A stretch of 37,129 bases of DNA from Actinomycetes bacterium (GCA_022599915.1 JAHZLH010000003.1:1-37129); one strand, 5' to 3'. Shown: positions 18,618 through 27,639, counted from the stretch's first letter. Numbers and translations: made by a program. Notes: generated from the sequence alone by a model not told the origin.

Positions 18618-19346
18618 ATGGCAGCACCCGCCGGTGAGCGGCTACAGAAAGTATTGGCGCGAGCCGGGATCGGCAGTCGTCGCGCCTGTGAGGGACTCAT
18701 CGCCCAAGAACGGGTATCGGTGAACGGCGAAACCATTCGGGTGCAAGGTACCCGGGTGCATCCGGAGGATGAGATTCGGATTGACGGCGAGCTCGTGCCC
18801 ACGAATCCAGAGATTCAGGTACTCATGCTGAACAAACCGGCCGGCATGGTGACTTCCATGGCGGATGAACATGGCCGCAGTTGCGTGGGAGATCTGTTAA
18901 CCGACTGGCCGCAACGGTTGTTCCACGTTGGCCGGTTGGACGCCGACACTACCGGTCTGCTGCTGCTCACCAATGACGGCAAACTCACCGAGCTCTTGAC
19001 GCACCCACGCCACGAGGTGTCCAAGGTGTATCGGGCGACCGTTCCCGGGCCGGTACCTGCGGCCGTCGGCAAACAGCTACAGCAGGGCATCGAGTTGGAT
19101 GATGGTCCGATTCGTGCCGACAAGTTCCGCGTTGTCGCTGAGCATGGTGATCGGGCGATCGTGGAGATTCGGCTTCATTCGGGGCGCAACCGGATCGTGC
19201 GGCGGATGCTGGAAGAAGTGGGACATCCGGTGTTGGAGCTCGTGCGAACCCAGATTGGACCGGTGCGGCTCAGCGGTCTGGCGCCTGGGTCGCTGCGGGA
19301 GCTACGGGTGGATGAAGTCCGCGCGTTGTATGCGGCAGCGGGCTAA
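18618..19346 (+). CDS. rluB: rRNA pseudouridine synthase, RsuA/RluB family
   Basis: A 242-residue enzyme. An S4 RNA-binding domain (about 8-65; ERLQKVLARAGIGSRRACE) precedes the catalytic domain. The active Asp is D108 in VGRLDADTTGLLLLTNDG, and the late motif LHSGRNRIVRRMLEEVGHPV is typical. In actinobacteria this scpB-linked member is usually annotated as RluB-like, modifying 23S rRNA near helix 80. The exact target uridine is inferred from family only. ATG 18618 lies 9 nt after the scpB stop. Confidence 0.93.
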   Translation: MAAPAGERLQKVLARAGIGSRRACEGLIAQERVSVNGETIRVQGTRVHPEDEIRIDGELVPTNPEIQVLMLNKPAGMVTSMADEHGRSCVGDLLTDWPQRLFHVGRLDADTTGLLLLTNDGKLTELLTHPRHEVSKVYRATVPGPVPAAVGKQLQQGIELDDGPIRADKFRVVAEHGDRAIVEIRLHSGRNRIVRRMLEEVGHPVLELVRTQIGPVRLSGLAPGSLRELRVDEVRALYAAAG

Positions 19347-19403
19347 TCGATTTCAAGTCGGGCCGCAAGACCACTACGCTAGCGGCAGCGCGAAAGGCGG
19401 TGA

Positions 19404-19763
19404 ATGATGCGGGCAATCAGGGGTGCCACCCAGTTGGGGGCAGATGACAGTGCCGAGATGAATGAGGCGACGGTGGAGTTGCTCCAGCAGATGCTGGTTC
19501 GCAATGAGTTGAGTTCGGAGGATCTGGTGAGCGTCATCTTCACCGCGACGCCGGACCTCGGCTGCGGCTTCCCAGCTGCTGCCGCCCGCGACATCGGCTT
19601 CGGCGATGTACCGCTGTTATGTGCCACCGAAATGGCGGTGGCTGGGGCACCGCAGCGCATCATCCGGGTCTTGATGCACGCCAATACCGACAAGGATCGC
19701 CACCTCATCCAGCACGTCTACCTGCGCGGGGCTGAGGTTCTGCGGCAAGATTTAGCCCAGTAG
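19404..19763 (+). CDS. aroH: chorismate mutase, AroH class
   Basis: A 119-residue monofunctional enzyme of the trimeric AroH (Bacillus subtilis) fold that converts chorismate to prephenate for Phe/Tyr synthesis. The catalytic residues align as R6 (AIRGAT), E76 (CATEMAV) and R88 (RIIRVLMH), with an Arg at 62. AAAGGCGG upstream fits either ATG 19404 or ATG 19407; the second has better spacing. In other actinobacteria I know, such as Streptomyces, prephenate dehydrogenase lies between aroH and cmk, but here cmk follows after 18 nt. Confidence 0.94.
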   Translation: MMRAIRGATQLGADDSAEMNEATVELLQQMLVRNELSSEDLVSVIFTATPDLGCGFPAAAARDIGFGDVPLLCATEMAVAGAPQRIIRVLMHANTDKDRHLIQHVYLRGAEVLRQDLAQ

Positions 19764-19781
19764 TCAAGACAGGAGCATCAC

Positions 19782-20474
19782 ATGCCCGCCCCCCTTATCG
19801 TTGCCGTCGACGGCCCCAGCGGGTCCGGAAAATCTAGCGTTTCCCGTGGCGTCGCCACTGAGTTTGACTATCGCTATCTCGACACGGGCGCGATGTACCG
19901 CGCGGTGACCTGGCGAATTCTTGACCTCGGGGTGGATCCAACGGATTCCGCCGCCGTCGGCAAAGCAGTAGCCACGATTGCGGTGGTGAGTGGGACTGAT
20001 CCTTCGTCACCCCAAATCTCGGCTGACGGCACCGATGTTGCGGTGGCGATTCGTGGCGAAGAGGTAACCGAGGCCGTCAGTCTGGTCAGTGCAGTGCCCG
20101 AAGTTCGCTCCGCCATGGTGGCGTTGCAGCGACGCCAAGCCGAAGAGAGTAAATCGGCAGGTACTGGCATGGTGATCGAAGGTCGAGATATCGGCACGGT
20201 GGTGTTGCCCGACGCCGATGTGAAGGTTTTCTTAACTGCCGATGCCGCGGTTCGGGCCCAACGGCGTGCGCTGCAGGATGAGGAAAGCGAGCACGGCAGT
20301 ACTGGTACCGCGGCAACCGAGGAATCGTTGCGTCGACGAGACGCGATCGACTCGCAACGCAAGGCGTCGCCGTTGAAGCCAGCAGATGATGCCGAGCAAG
20401 TCGATGCCACTGATTTGGACTTGGAACAGACCATCGAGGCAGTCGCGCGACTGGTGCGGGCAGTTGCCGCATGA
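19782..20474 (+). CDS. cmk: cytidylate kinase
   Basis: A 230-residue enzyme that phosphorylates CMP and dCMP. The P-loop GPSGSGKSS is at residues 11-19. The CMP-binding segment [13 protein letters not shown] and the motif [21 protein letters not shown] are diagnostic. The LID-region [20 protein letters not shown] is complete. An AGGAG site lies just before ATG 19782. Its stop overlaps the der ATG by 4 nt. The cmk-der pairing is nearly universal in actinobacteria. Confidence 0.97.
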   Translation: MPAPLIVAVDGPSGSGKSSVSRGVATEFDYRYLDTGAMYRAVTWRILDLGVDPTDSAAVGKAVATIAVVSGTDPSSPQISADGTDVAVAIRGEEVTEAVSLVSAVPEVRSAMVALQRRQAEESKSAGTGMVIEGRDIGTVVLPDADVKVFLTADAAVRAQRRALQDEESEHGSTGTAATEESLRRRDAIDSQRKASPLKPADDAEQVDATDLDLEQTIEAVARLVRAVAA

Positions 20475-21955
20475 TCTCGGATGATGATCGTTCCTACCCA
20501 GCGGAGGACACCGCAGATTTTGAGGCCACGGAAGCAGATCAGGTGGCTGACTGGATAGTCGACAGTGACGACGAATCTGAACAAGTAGCGACGGTCGCAG
20601 CGGAGTTCGACGAGCAGGTGGACTCGGGCCCTGCGGCTGTGGCAACGGAGTTGCTGCCGGTAGTAGCGGTCGTTGGTCGTCCCAACGTGGGCAAGTCCAC
20701 CTTGGTGAACCGCGTCTTGGGGCGCCGCGCCGCAGTGGTAGAGGATACCCCGGGTGTAACCAGAGATCGGGTCAGCTATCGAGCCAACTGGAACGGTCGT
20801 GACTTTGTCTTGCTCGACACCGGCGGTTGGGATCGAGAAGCCCGGGGTAGAGCAGCCAGTGTGGCGGCTCAGGCCGAACGAGCCATGCGCGAGAGCGATG
20901 TCGTGATGTTCGTAGTCGATGCCACGGTCGGGCCAACCGCTGCTGATGAGGACGTGGTGAGGTTGTTGCGCAGCACCGACAAACCCGTGATCTTGGTGGC
21001 TAACAAGGTGGACAACGCACAGACTGAGGCTGAGGCGGCTTCACTGTGGTCTCTAGGTTTAGGGGAGCCGTTCCCGGTTTCCGCACTACATGGTCGCAGC
21101 AGTGGTGACCTGTTAGATGTGCTGGTCGCGGCCCTGCCACAGTCAGGTCAACCGGTACCCGGCAGCGGCATCAACCGCGTCGCGCTGATGGGCAGACCGA
21201 ATGTCGGTAAGTCCAGCTTGCTGAATCGGCTAGCGAGGGAGGAGCGCAGCGTTGTTCACGACCTAGCCGGTACCACGGTTGATCCGGTAGATGAGGTCGT
21301 CGAGTTAGGTGGTCGACCCTGGTTGTTCATTGACACGGCTGGGATTCGCCGGCGGGTGAAGCAGGCCAGTGGGCACGAGTTCTATGCCAGCATCCGCACG
21401 CGTTCAGCAGTTGAACGAGCCGAAGTGGCGGTTGTGGTTATCGATGCGGGTGAACCGGTTGCCGAACAGGACCTGCGAATCATTGATTTGGTGGTGGACT
21501 CCGGCCGGGCGCTGGTGGTCGCTCTCAATAAGTGGGATCTTGTTGATTCGGAGCGACGGCGTGAACTCGAGCGAGAATACGATCTGGACTTGCAGCATGT
21601 CTGGTGGGCGCCGCGAGTCAATGTATCGGCGCTAACCGGGCGACGGGTCGATCGCCTACCCGGCGCTTTGGATAGCGCACTGACCGGTTGGCGTACTCGG
21701 ATACCCACCGGACGACTTAATCAGTTCATCAAAGATCTGGCTGCTGCGCACCCACACCCGGTCAGAGGGGGAAAGCAGCCTAAAGTGCTCTTTGCTACTC
21801 AAGCTGGCGTGAGCCCACCGACTTTTGTGCTTTTCACGAGTGGCTTCCTGGAGGCCGGTTATCGCCGTTTCATCGAACGTCGGCTACGCGAGGACTTTGG
21901 TTTCACTGGAACGCCCATTCGCATTCAGATGCGGGTGCGCAAGAAACGGCGTTAA
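20471..21955 (+). CDS. der: ribosome biogenesis GTPase Der (EngA)
   Basis: A 494-residue protein with two tandem G domains and a KH-like C-terminal domain, required for 50S assembly. The first G domain has GRPNVGKS near 69, [15 protein letters not shown] and NKVD. The second has GRPNVGKS near 240, [17 protein letters not shown] and NKWD. The KH-like end contains [19 protein letters not shown] and [11 protein letters not shown]. About 60 acidic residues precede the first domain; such an extension is common in actinobacterial Der and probably disordered. It overlaps cmk by 4 nt. Confidence 0.97.
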   Translation: MISDDDRSYPAEDTADFEATEADQVADWIVDSDDESEQVATVAAEFDEQVDSGPAAVATELLPVVAVVGRPNVGKSTLVNRVLGRRAAVVEDTPGVTRDRVSYRANWNGRDFVLLDTGGWDREARGRAASVAAQAERAMRESDVVMFVVDATVGPTAADEDVVRLLRSTDKPVILVANKVDNAQTEAEAASLWSLGLGEPFPVSALHGRSSGDLLDVLVAALPQSGQPVPGSGINRVALMGRPNVGKSSLLNRLAREERSVVHDLAGTTVDPVDEVVELGGRPWLFIDTAGIRRRVKQASGHEFYASIRTRSAVERAEVAVVVIDAGEPVAEQDLRIIDLVVDSGRALVVALNKWDLVDSERRRELEREYDLDLQHVWWAPRVNVSALTGRRVDRLPGALDSALTGWRTRIPTGRLNQFIKDLAAAHPHPVRGGKQPKVLFATQAGVSPPTFVLFTSGFLEAGYRRFIERRLREDFGFTGTPIRIQMRVRKKRR

Positions 21956-22006
21956 GCCCAAAGTCACCAGCCTGATGGTTGACAACCGAGAGAGGTGGCG
22001 AGCGTC

Positions 22007-22363
22007 ATGAATCCGCCGAATCTGCTGCTGAGACTGCTGCTTGAGATCGCGGCCCTGGTCTTGCTTGGTCTGTGGGGGTGGCAGACCGCGGGTTGGCTGT
22101 TGGGCTTCGGTTTACCGATCCTTGCTGCCACAGCGTGGGGAGTGTTCAACGTGCCGGGGGACCCGTCTCGCTCCGGGAAGGCGCCAATAGTCGTTCCCGG
22201 CTGGGTGCGGTTGGTCATTGAGTTGGCTATTTTCGCCACTGCTGCCCTAGCCGCGTGGTCGATCCTGGGGCTGTTTCCGACGATCTTTTTCGTGCTGGTA
22301 GTTGTCGCGCATTATCTGCTGTCGCTAGGTCGAATCCGTTGGCTGCTGTCAGCAACCGTGTAG
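22007..22363 (+). CDS. DUF2568 (YrdB-like) small membrane protein
   Basis: A protein of about 118 residues with four membrane helices. The pattern LLRLLLEIAALVLLGLWGW, then LLGFGLPILAATAWGVFNVPGDP, then RLVIELAIFATAALAAW matches the YrdB/DUF2568 family of unknown function. ATG 22007 is preceded by GAGAGGTGG with reasonable spacing; GTG 21995 lies within that site and is rejected. It is 51 nt after der on the same strand and is the last gene before a strong terminator. Confidence 0.8.
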   Translation: MNPPNLLLRLLLEIAALVLLGLWGWQTAGWLLGFGLPILAATAWGVFNVPGDPSRSGKAPIVVPGWVRLVIELAIFATAALAAWSILGLFPTIFFVLVVVAHYLLSLGRIRWLLSATV

Positions 22364-22369
22364 TCCGGA

Positions 22370-22411
22370 CATAGTGAATGGGCCGCCCAGATGGACGGCC
22401 CATTCACTATG
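22370..22411. terminator. 16-bp perfect hairpin, bidirectional terminator
   Basis: CATAGTGAATGGGCCG at 22370-22385 pairs without mismatch with 22396-22411 around a 10-nt loop. It lies between the convergent ends of the DUF2568 gene (22363) and the rhodopsin gene (22417), so it probably stops both transcripts. There is no clear T-run on either side. Confidence 0.88.
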
Positions 22412-22416
22412 CAATC

Positions 22417-23244
22417 TCAGGCTTTGGCTGGAACGTCATCTTCCTTGAGCTCCTGCGCGGCAAACTCCGGATCGTCATCAAAACTCTTGATGCGAGCGAT
22501 CTTGAAGATGAGTAGGCCGAACAGGCACTTGGCGAGGACGTCGGCAATGCTGTAGCCGATCTGTCGGTAGACGAAGGCATCCGCGCCGTCCAAGCCGAAC
22601 ATCGGGAACATGTAGGAAATCGGGTAGACCCCCCAGGTTGCCAGCAACAACCAACGGAGACCGGCGAGTTCCTTACCCACCTGGTTGGGCTGATTCTTCG
22701 CTGCCCGAGTGAGCTCCACGAACAATACGTAAAGGATGTAGAGGAATGGGATAGTCGACAGCGCGCCCCAGATGGCTTTGCTTCCCAGCTCGGCGGTCAG
22801 CTCGCCCGGGTAGCCCAGGATGATCATGAGGGCTGAGGCCGGAATGAGCTTCCACAGTAGGGAGTTACGCGTAGAGCGAGGCAGCGCCAGCACGGCAATG
22901 GTTTCGAAGAGCAACAGCGGCACTGTCAGTAGCCAGTCAACGTAGCGATAGCCCTCGTTGAAACCGACACCTTTGACGAGGTCATACCCTTCGGCGACCC
23001 CCTTGGCCCCGGCATCGATGGCTACGTAGGCATCGCTAAAGGAGTCAAAGATTCGTAGGTAGTGGTAGGCCGCGATGAGGCAGACCATGGCCGACACCAC
23101 GATGGCCAATCGATAGCGCGGGAGCACTCTGCCCTGCACCACCAGTAAGAAGACCGCTGTCGCGAACATGGCAGCCAGCGCAAATGACAGCATGTTGTAG
23201 ACGGTCTGGAATTGAGAGTTGGTGAGGAATTCGACGGTTGCCAT
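22417..23244 (-). CDS. light-driven proton-pumping rhodopsin (actinorhodopsin/xanthorhodopsin-like)
   Basis: A 275-residue, seven-helix retinal protein predicted to pump protons outward. Helix C reads RYVDWLLTVPLLLFE: D103 proton acceptor, T107, E114 proton donor (the DTE signature), and L111 at the green-tuning site of proteorhodopsin. H61 in AAYHYLRIF is the acceptor-coupled His. K239 in DVLAKCLFG is the retinal Schiff-base Lys. In helix E, WGALST aligns with BR WWAIST, giving G160 at the antenna-fenestration site of xanthorhodopsin and Gloeobacter rhodopsin, so carotenoid binding is possible. ATG 23244 follows GAGAGGTG; the frame stays open to 23565 but the added 107 residues are not rhodopsin-like. 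No retinal or carotenoid gene is nearby. Confidence 0.95.
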   Translation of the reverse strand: MATVEFLTNSQFQTVYNMLSFALAAMFATAVFLLVVQGRVLPRYRLAIVVSAMVCLIAAYHYLRIFDSFSDAYVAIDAGAKGVAEGYDLVKGVGFNEGYRYVDWLLTVPLLLFETIAVLALPRSTRNSLLWKLIPASALMIILGYPGELTAELGSKAIWGALSTIPFLYILYVLFVELTRAAKNQPNQVGKELAGLRWLLLATWGVYPISYMFPMFGLDGADAFVYRQIGYSIADVLAKCLFGLLIFKIARIKSFDDDPEFAAQELKEDDVPAKA

Positions 23245-23606
23245 AGGACACCTCTCACATGCAAGCCTGGTAGATCCAGATAGAGGCAGTCTTGCGGTTG
23301 GGAATGTAGGGCGCAAGTTATTCAACAGTTTTAGTTGATCTTGCGTGTCGCATCTGTGGAAAGCGCGGTTTTCGGTGGGCTTCCCAGTTAATCGAGATGA
23401 CTTGTTGCCGAGTGATTGCCCGCGAGACCGCCTGTGAAAGGTGCGCAAGTGCCAAGGGAAATCAGTGGTGAGCTGTTGCCTCCGCAGGCTGGCGGGCATC
23501 TGTGGGCGGGCTGCCGGTGTCCTCTGGAAATCTCGGAGTCGAAGCCGCAAGCGAACAGGAGACACCCGCTCCGCCTCACTAGGCTGCAGGCAAATGAGGG
23601 AGTGGC
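23245..23606. other. 362-bp divergent intergenic region, rhodopsin / secreted lipase
   Basis: It must hold promoters for the rhodopsin (-) and the lipase-like gene (+). Visible are the rhodopsin ribosome site GAGAGGTG just above 23244 and GAGGGAG at 23596-23602 for the lipase. An AT-rich patch at about 23317-23340 (TTATTCAACAGTTTTAGTTGATC) is the likeliest promoter core, but I cannot fix -35/-10 boxes. Reading frames within it lack protein-like composition. Confidence 0.6.
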
Positions 23607-24896
23607 ATGGCAGGTCGCGTGGTAGGTCTCGTTCTTGTCGTCGTGGCCGGCGTGCTCATGGTGGTCTGGTCGCCGCCATCGGCGATCATTGATGTGCCGC
23701 CAGCGCAGAAGTCGGCTGGTGATGGCAGTGGGGTATCGGAGACCTCTGAGATTCCGGCCTTTTATGACGTGACGGCGCAGGATGTGCCGCCTGGTTCCCC
23801 TGGACGGGTCATAAAGACCGAGAGGGTCGAGCCGGGCCCGGGAGAAGAGTCTTATCCCGGCATCGAGTTGTACCGGATCATGTATCACTCCACCACGGTG
23901 ACTGGCGAAGATATTCCGGTCACGGCCTTATATGCGCAACCGAGCGGGGACCCACCCAGTGCTGGTTGGCCGCTCATTGGATATGCGCACGGTACGACCG
24001 GCGCCGCCCGACAGTGCGGGATTTCGCTCACTCCCTACGAGTCCAAAACGCCCTCGGGTTCGCAGTTCGTCCGCAAAATTCAACCACTTGTTGAGCAGGG
24101 TTGGGCAGTGGTTGCGACCGATTACCAAGGAATGGGTCCGAAGGTGACTCCGATGTACTTGCTGGGAGACGCTGAGGGGCGCAACCTGTTGGACTCTATC
24201 CGGGCCGTGCAGGCCTGGCGAAAAGACCTCAATCATTCTCAAACCGCGCTCTATGGTCACTCTCAGGGAGGACAGGCCGTTCTGTTTGCCTCAGAAATCC
24301 AACCGGACTATGCACCGGAGATCTACATTAACGGCGTGACATCCCTCGCCCCGGCACTTGTCCCGGCCTGGCCGATCGCCATGAAACAATTCGCGGAAGA
24401 TCCCGGTGGAACAAATCGAACGTATTTCGTGATGACGTCGCTTGGCACCTGGGTGCAAAACTACGATTGGCTCGACAAAGAGGATGTCTTCAACGAACAG
24501 GGCATTGCCGCGCTGCCGATGATTGAGAAACTGTGCAGCGACGAGTTAAGGGACTACTTCGCGACTCGGGGGGTCATGTCTGACTACCTGAACCTTCCAT
24601 TTTCGCCCGACACAGTCAAAGCCATTGCTCTTAATACCGCCGGCAAGCGGCCGCTGAGTCACCCGCTGCTTTTGGTGCAGGGTATGGAAGACAAGGTGGT
24701 TATCAATCAGGCCACCCCGGAGTACTTCGCCATGATTTGTCAACAAGGTGATGTTCCTGCCGAGCTCGAACTCTACCCGCAAGATAATCACGGCAGTGTT
24801 GTCGTCAACGCCACCGACTCCGTCAATGAGTGGATTCAAGACCGATTCAATCGTGAGTCGGCACCGGATAACTGCCCCAACAACTGGAGAGGCTAA
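23607..24896 (+). CDS. secreted alpha/beta hydrolase, secretory-lipase-like
   Basis: A 429-residue exported hydrolase. It has an N-terminal hydrophobic helix (about 4-22), then a Ser/Glu/Pro-rich stretch, then the catalytic domain. The nucleophile elbow is GHSQGG with S219. The acid is probably D362 in VQGMEDKVV and the His H395 in QDNHGSVV, in the right order and spacing. GYAHGTTGAARQC and DYQGMGPKV resemble LIP-type secretory lipases and related esterases (PF03583-like). The helix may be a cleaved signal or a membrane anchor. The stop is followed after 3 nt by the ATG of a polytopic membrane protein, so the two are coupled. The natural ester substrate is unknown. Confidence 0.85.
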   Translation: MAGRVVGLVLVVVAGVLMVVWSPPSAIIDVPPAQKSAGDGSGVSETSEIPAFYDVTAQDVPPGSPGRVIKTERVEPGPGEESYPGIELYRIMYHSTTVTGEDIPVTALYAQPSGDPPSAGWPLIGYAHGTTGAARQCGISLTPYESKTPSGSQFVRKIQPLVEQGWAVVATDYQGMGPKVTPMYLLGDAEGRNLLDSIRAVQAWRKDLNHSQTALYGHSQGGQAVLFASEIQPDYAPEIYINGVTSLAPALVPAWPIAMKQFAEDPGGTNRTYFVMTSLGTWVQNYDWLDKEDVFNEQGIAALPMIEKLCSDELRDYFATRGVMSDYLNLPFSPDTVKAIALNTAGKRPLSHPLLLVQGMEDKVVINQATPEYFAMICQQGDVPAELELYPQDNHGSVVVNATDSVNEWIQDRFNRESAPDNCPNNWRG

Positions 24897-24899
24897 ATC

Positions 24900-26201
24900 A
24901 TGGCAACTGCGCTGGGTACCTCATTAGCAGTAACTGTCGCGTTGGTGCTGTTGGTGGTGTTGGCTATGACCAGCAAACGAGTTGCCAGTACTAGGGCTAA
25001 TGCCGCACTAGTGAGTTTCGGCTACGCGATGTTGCTGTTGGCCTCGATTACTGGCGCCGGTGTAGATCTGGTTCGGGCGCTGGGCCTCGTTCTTCTCGTT
25101 GCCATTGTGTATCCGGTGGTGTTCTTCACCCGTGCTAGTTCGATAAATCTGAGTCGTACCATTCGCGGAGTTTTAGCGATCATCATGGCTGCTGCCCTCG
25201 TGGCACTAATTGCCCACATGCTCTCGTTGGTCGGTTGGGTCTTGATCCCTGCAGTCATCGTTGCTTTGTCGGTAGCAGCTGGTGCGATAGCGGTGCTGGG
25301 GTCGGGGAATGGTGTCGCTCGGACAGCAAAGTGGACCTTGTGGATAACGCTGGTACTTGCCTGGCTGATCGTGGCGGGAGCCGCGGCAGTGGGCGGTGTG
25401 GGTACTTTGGTGGCGCCAGACCTCGATGTGTTGGCGTTACCAGAGGGTACCTACGCCGCGATGGCCCTAGGAGTTGTGGCGCTGGCCGCAGTGGACCCGC
25501 TCCTGCGTCAGACCGCAGAAGATATTCGTGGGAGTTTCCCTACCGGTGCCTTGATCTTGGCGCCGGCGTTGATCTCGGGTGTGCTGGTGGCGCCGCTGAT
25601 CCTGTTCAGCGGTTCATTTACCGTTCCATCGGTGCCGTTCCTGATTCCTTTTGGTTTTCTTCCTGCGGAAGCAATCGGGGTCGTTTTGGCACTGGCCAGC
25701 TTTGCATTGATTTCTGTGGTGCCGGGCTACCTCCTTGTTGCAGGCAAGCTGCTGGCCGAAGTGGTGCGAGGCGATCAGCTGCTGGAACAAGGACACGAGC
25801 AAGAACACGCGCGGGCGGAAACTCCCGCCTCTGCTGGCTCCATAGTTCTTGCAACTGTGGTGGCGGGCTCCCTCGGGAGCGCGCTGAGCGCACCCAGCGT
25901 TCTGATCGTGATAGCGAGTTTGCTCGCTGCGGCAGCCGGAGGAGCGGCGCTGCCCGGCATCCGTCCTGGGCTGCATGCGTTGGCATCATTTCTTGGACTC
26001 TTTGTGGGCCTGGTTCCGGTGGCCTTCGCTGGTGCGGTCGCTTTCTTTAGTTGGAGCTGGTCAACGGCGGTCGGTATCGCGTTGGCGGCGGTAGCCGGCA
26101 GCATTGCGGCAGCAGTGTTGCACCGGATGGATGCGCATGCGGAACCGCCATCATCCAACGGTGATCCTGAACAACCAGCGAGTGAGTCCAGCTGGCGTTG
26201 A
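24900..26201 (+). CDS. polytopic membrane protein of unknown function
   Basis: A 433-residue protein with roughly 11-12 hydrophobic segments rich in Ala/Val/Leu. One polar, His/Glu-rich loop lies near residues 290-308 (QLLEQGHEQEHARAE), and a hydrophilic Pro/Ser/Glu tail follows about residue 410. I recognise no family motif: no ABC, MFS or EamA signature. It starts 3 nt after the lipase-like gene, with the ribosome site inside that gene's end, so they probably work together, for instance as a hydrolase and a transporter or anchor. That link is inferred from position only. Confidence 0.75.
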   Translation: MATALGTSLAVTVALVLLVVLAMTSKRVASTRANAALVSFGYAMLLLASITGAGVDLVRALGLVLLVAIVYPVVFFTRASSINLSRTIRGVLAIIMAAALVALIAHMLSLVGWVLIPAVIVALSVAAGAIAVLGSGNGVARTAKWTLWITLVLAWLIVAGAAAVGGVGTLVAPDLDVLALPEGTYAAMALGVVALAAVDPLLRQTAEDIRGSFPTGALILAPALISGVLVAPLILFSGSFTVPSVPFLIPFGFLPAEAIGVVLALASFALISVVPGYLLVAGKLLAEVVRGDQLLEQGHEQEHARAETPASAGSIVLATVVAGSLGSALSAPSVLIVIASLLAAAAGGAALPGIRPGLHALASFLGLFVGLVPVAFAGAVAFFSWSWSTAVGIALAAVAGSIAAAVLHRMDAHAEPPSSNGDPEQPASESSWR

Positions 26202-26274
26202 CCAGTATTTCCCCCAACTCCCTGGGAAACTTCTAGCTGCGTTAGGAGAGCGGCTAGGCGCATAGGAGGTATCT

Positions 26275-26340
26275 TTGGCTGCTGCTCGACAAGCAGGCCA
26301 GCAGTTCTTCGCGGTGAATCCGGTTACGGTGCAGTCGTGA
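26275..26340 (+). CDS. possible 21-residue small ORF with TTG start
   Basis: In the otherwise empty 26202-26424 gap, a near-perfect AGGAGGT site (26264-26270) is followed 4 nt later by TTG and 20 sense codons ending at TGA 26340. A second frame-compatible ORF of 25 residues begins at ATG 26344. Neither peptide is recognisable. The strong ribosome site is the only support; it could be chance or the remnant of a longer gene. Confidence 0.25.
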   Translation: MAAARQAGQQFFAVNPVTVQS

Positions 26341-26424
26341 CGCATGGCCGTGCGAGAGCAAACTGCACAGCCACTGACCGCGGGAATGCCGGTGTTCGTA
26401 CCTGAGTCGTCAGTGAGGTGACGG

Positions 26425-27408
26425 CTAGCGTGCGGGGGATTGTGACTCCAGCTCCCTACGGTGTTGGCTGCGCAGGAAGCGGAAGAAGCACCAGGTGGCT
26501 ACTGCGGTGAGTAGATGCCATACCGCGTGGGCTTGGTAGAGCCCATCGGGATTGCACGAGGCGTGGTCGGGGACACCCGTGGTCCAAATGACGTAGGCGA
26601 GGAGAAAGGCGGTCACGCCCGCGGGAAACCACGGCCAGTAGTTGCGCTGAGAACTTGGTGCGGAGCGGGCGGTCAAGGCAGGCAGCCAAAACAGCACTAC
26701 CCACCAGTGCTCTGCTGGCTGACTGAAGATCGTGTGGGGCCCGATGCCGAAGATAGCTGCCACCAGGAAGCCCAGCAGTCCTGACAGCCAGCGCACCGGC
26801 GTAGACCAGAACCGATACAGCAACTCAGAGATGAGCCACAGTGCGATCGATATCCCGAACAGATCGAGATTGATGCCGAGTCCGGCGCCGAAGATCCAGT
26901 ACCCCACCGCAAAGCCACCGACAACGGCCCCATAAGCGGCGAAGAACGTTCGATCGCGCCAGCGGCCCATTACCGCCAGGTTGTAGATCCAAGGAATCAG
27001 GATGTACATCACCATCGACAGGTTGTCTGCCCAAGCACCGAATCGAGTATTACTGCCGTGCATCAGCATGGACCCTGGACCGAGATAAATCGTCGCACCG
27101 GCATAAAGCAACGCGATGGGTTGGTTACCAATGAATGGGTTGACCCGTTGCTTTCCGGTGCGGGTGTCCTTGGCCAGCACCAACAACATGGCTAGTCCAG
27201 CGACGACGAAGCCGAGGTTACCCAGCGTATTGATCGGTTCGCGCATGACCCCGTCGGAGACGCGCTCGCACCAACGAGAGGCTTCACCGATGGGCTGTTC
27301 GTTGGCGGCGGGCTGCCACCATCCTGCCAGGCCGGCGGCGACAAAAAACATTGCGAAAGTGGCCAGGGCCGCGAGTGCGATCCACAGTGGTCGGTAGGCG
27401 CGGTCCAT
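26425..27408 (-). CDS. CREST superfamily alkaline ceramidase-like membrane hydrolase
   Basis: A 327-residue protein with seven to nine membrane helices. The scattered metal ligands of the ceramidase/CREST family are present: C47-E48 followed by EPINTLGN (N60), S113-x3-H117 in GPGSMLMHGS, D128 in WADNLSMVMY, and H294/H298 in HAVWHLL. Eukaryotic members hydrolyse ceramide amide bonds; bacterial members are poorly studied and may act on sphingolipid-like or other amide lipids. The first helix and the WWQPAANEQPIGEASRWCE loop fit an outward N-terminal loop. The gene is divergent from the patatin-like gene (231-bp gap), which hints at linked lipid turnover. Confidence 0.82.
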   Translation of the reverse strand: MDRAYRPLWIALAALATFAMFFVAAGLAGWWQPAANEQPIGEASRWCERVSDGVMREPINTLGNLGFVVAGLAMLLVLAKDTRTGKQRVNPFIGNQPIALLYAGATIYLGPGSMLMHGSNTRFGAWADNLSMVMYILIPWIYNLAVMGRWRDRTFFAAYGAVVGGFAVGYWIFGAGLGINLDLFGISIALWLISELLYRFWSTPVRWLSGLLGFLVAAIFGIGPHTIFSQPAEHWWVVLFWLPALTARSAPSSQRNYWPWFPAGVTAFLLAYVIWTTGVPDHASCNPDGLYQAHAVWHLLTAVATWCFFRFLRSQHRRELESQSPAR

Positions 27409-27639
27409 ATCGAGACGCTACGGGATAGCGCCCCTCACCGACAGATAATTCCCCGCGGTTCGGCGGGAGTTTCATCGCGAGGCATAGACACCAATGCTCG
27501 AACGGTTGGGCTCGCTTTGGCGTGTGACCGGACATCTTGCTTCGCTGCGAGTAGGTTCGCGCTAGAACGATCGGTCCGCCTGAACTGGCTCCAGCCCGAG
27601 CATGGCTAGTCGATGTGCGGTTGACCCGAAGGGAGTGGC

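Noticed and set aside
23245-23565. N-terminal extension of the rhodopsin to 23565
   Set aside because: The added 107 residues are Arg/Ser/Pro-rich with no helix pattern; the ribosome site at ATG 23244 and family length support the short form.
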